Source: Psittacicella melopsittaci (GTDB taxonomy: Bacteria; Pseudomonadota; Gammaproteobacteria; Enterobacterales; Psittacicellaceae). Taken from it: 64,000 nt of DNA. Each line of letters starts with the position of its first letter. Positions within the stretch are counted from its first letter, which is position 1. A program made the position numbers and the translations under genes. Below are positions 63,351-64,000 of this stretch, in pieces. The notes beneath the pieces were generated by a model, which was given only the letters and a program-made list of their open reading frames with translations, was not told where the DNA came from and made no database searches. The DNA lies in contig NZ_NRJH01000018.1 in the NCBI RefSeq assembly GCF_003585925.1, positions 35,927 to 99,926 of the forward strand. The letters run 5' to 3'.

Positions 63351-64000
63351 TTTCCTTCTCCTTATTTACACTTTCTGGTGTACTTTGATCTGAAGAAGTG
63401 TGTTCGTTTTTCTGTTTGTTTTGGAACTCCATTGTCTCTTTTAGAACGTCATCATCTAACTTTTGCTCATCTACAGTAGCTTGAGTTTCTTCTGCAAGTG
63501 TTGCTGTATCAGATTGACCTTCCCCAGCTTGAGGTGCAGTTGTATCTTGAACTGCTCCAGCTCCTGCTGTTGGTATAGTTTGACCTGCTCCAGCTCCTGC
63601 TGATGGTGTAGTTTCACCTTCTCCAGCTCCTGCTGTTGGTGTAGTTTCACCTTCTCCAGCTCCTGCTGGTGGTGTAATTTCACCTGCTCCAGCTCCTGCT
63701 GATGGTGTAGTTTGAACTGCTCCAGCTCCTGCTGTTGGTGTAATTTCACCTTCTCCAGCTCCTGCTGATGGTGTAGTTTGAACTGCTCCAGCTCCTGCTG
63801 GTGGTGTAGTTTCACCTTCTCCAGCTCCTGCTGATGGTGTAGTTTCACCTTCTCCAGCTCCTGCTGATGGTGTAGTTTGAACTGCTCCAGCTCCTGCTGG
63901 TGGTGTAGTTTCACCTTCTACAGCTCCTGCTGATGGTGTAGTTTGAACTGCTCCAGTCCCTGCTGGTGGTGTAGTTTGATCTGCTCCAGCCCCTGCTGAT
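63343..64000 (-). CDS. repeat-rich low-complexity protein, C-terminal part, cut by window edge
   Basis: The minus-strand frame with stop TAA at 63343-63345 is open to the right edge (219 codons). Its stop overlaps the kinase start by 8 bp, which is typical of coupled genes, so I take this frame as the real one. From the right edge it encodes about 14 copies of an 11-residue unit such as ETTPSAGAGEG or VQTTPPAGAGA, a Pro/Ala/Gly linker. The unique C-terminus of about 70 residues is acidic (TATLAEETQATVDEQKLDDD, then ending NKEKENE). The N-terminal part lies outside; by analogy with Ter clusters it could be a vWA (TerY) or PP2C domain, but nothing here shows this. Confidence 0.7.
   Translation of the reverse strand, partial: SAGAGADQTTPPAGTGAVQTTPSAGAVEGETTPPAGAGAVQTTPSAGAGEGETTPSAGAGEGETTPPAGAGAVQTTPSAGAGEGEITPTAGAGAVQTTPSAGAGAGEITPPAGAGEGETTPTAGAGEGETTPSAGAGAGQTIPTAGAGAVQDTTAPQAGEGQSDTATLAEETQATVDEQKLDDDVLKETMEFQNKQKNEHTSSDQSTPESVNKEKENE
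63557..64000. repeat. 33-bp tandem repeats
   Basis: CCAGCTCCTGCTG recurs at 63557, 63590, 63623 and every 33 bp to 63986; the copies at 63920, 63953 and 63986 are slightly changed. That is 14 units, continuing past the edge. The units alternate between GTAGTTTCACCTTCT-type and GTAGTTTGAACTGCT-type linkers. The copy number could vary between strains without breaking the frame. Confidence 0.95.

Noticed and set aside
63471..63914. 147-aa coiled-coil frame of KLHHQQELE repeats as the main gene
   Set aside because: It ends inside the region where the other frame continues to a stop overlapping the kinase start. I list it as a finding, not as a gene.

Overview
The window is AT-rich chromosomal DNA of a gammaproteobacterium, most plausibly in or near the Pasteurellales. 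Three points support this. The housekeeping genes stand in the classic gammaproteobacterial orders queA-tgt-yajC-secD-secF, rodZ-ispG-hisS-yfgM and def-fmt-rsmB. A MatP protein is present. There is a tandem pair of e(P4)-type acid phosphatases, a family known for NAD/NMN scavenging in Pasteurellaceae. Nearly all coding space is taken, genes are closely packed, and most transcription units end in clear hairpin-plus-T-run terminators. I saw no insertion sequence, prophage, integron or CRISPR array. Several core proteins are longer than their family norm (QueA, FolC, RecO, XseA, RsmB), which looks like a trait of the lineage.

Layout. 1-2.8 kb: partial rluB, a GT8-like glycosyltransferase with altered metal motifs, and a YbfF-type esterase. 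2.9-9.9 kb: three genes on the minus strand that I cannot assign (623, 312 and 1333 aa), one with an internal duplication and an Asp-rich tail; this is the largest unexplained block. 10-17 kb: glnS, topA, tonB-exbB-exbD, hinT. 17-24.7 kb: prmB, queA with large insertions, tgt, yajC, secD, secF. 24.7-31 kb: tex, nfuA, an unknown membrane protein, a DedA protein behind a structured leader, and a MenA-like prenyltransferase with eroded active-site motifs. 31-34.3 kb: deoC-deoB-deoD behind three operator-like repeats spaced exactly 21 bp apart.

34.3-48.8 kb: yfgM, hisS, ispG, rodZ, folC, a HexR/RpiR regulator, recO, dapD, matP, the tmRNA gene with an unusually long 18-residue tag, xerC, the two e(P4)-type phosphatases, a nitroreductase and marC. 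49-59.7 kb: two tandem SppA homologues, of which the downstream one seems to have lost its catalytic residues; a D12-class DNA methyltransferase with DPPC in place of DPPY; then xseA, def, fmt and rsmB. 59.7-64 kb: a Ter-type stress cluster on the minus strand (low-complexity protein, kinase, TerD, TerA-like, TerD). The low-complexity gene carries 33-bp tandem repeats open in two reading frames and runs off the right edge.

Working together: the deo genes degrade purine deoxynucleosides to central metabolites; the phosphatases, TonB-ExbB-ExbD and nucleoside genes suggest a host-associated scavenger; the Ter cluster looks like a kinase-linked, Ca2+-binding stress module. The best candidates for something undescribed are the 2.9-9.9 kb trio, the inactive SppA partner, the altered methyltransferase and the Ter cluster with its repeat protein.
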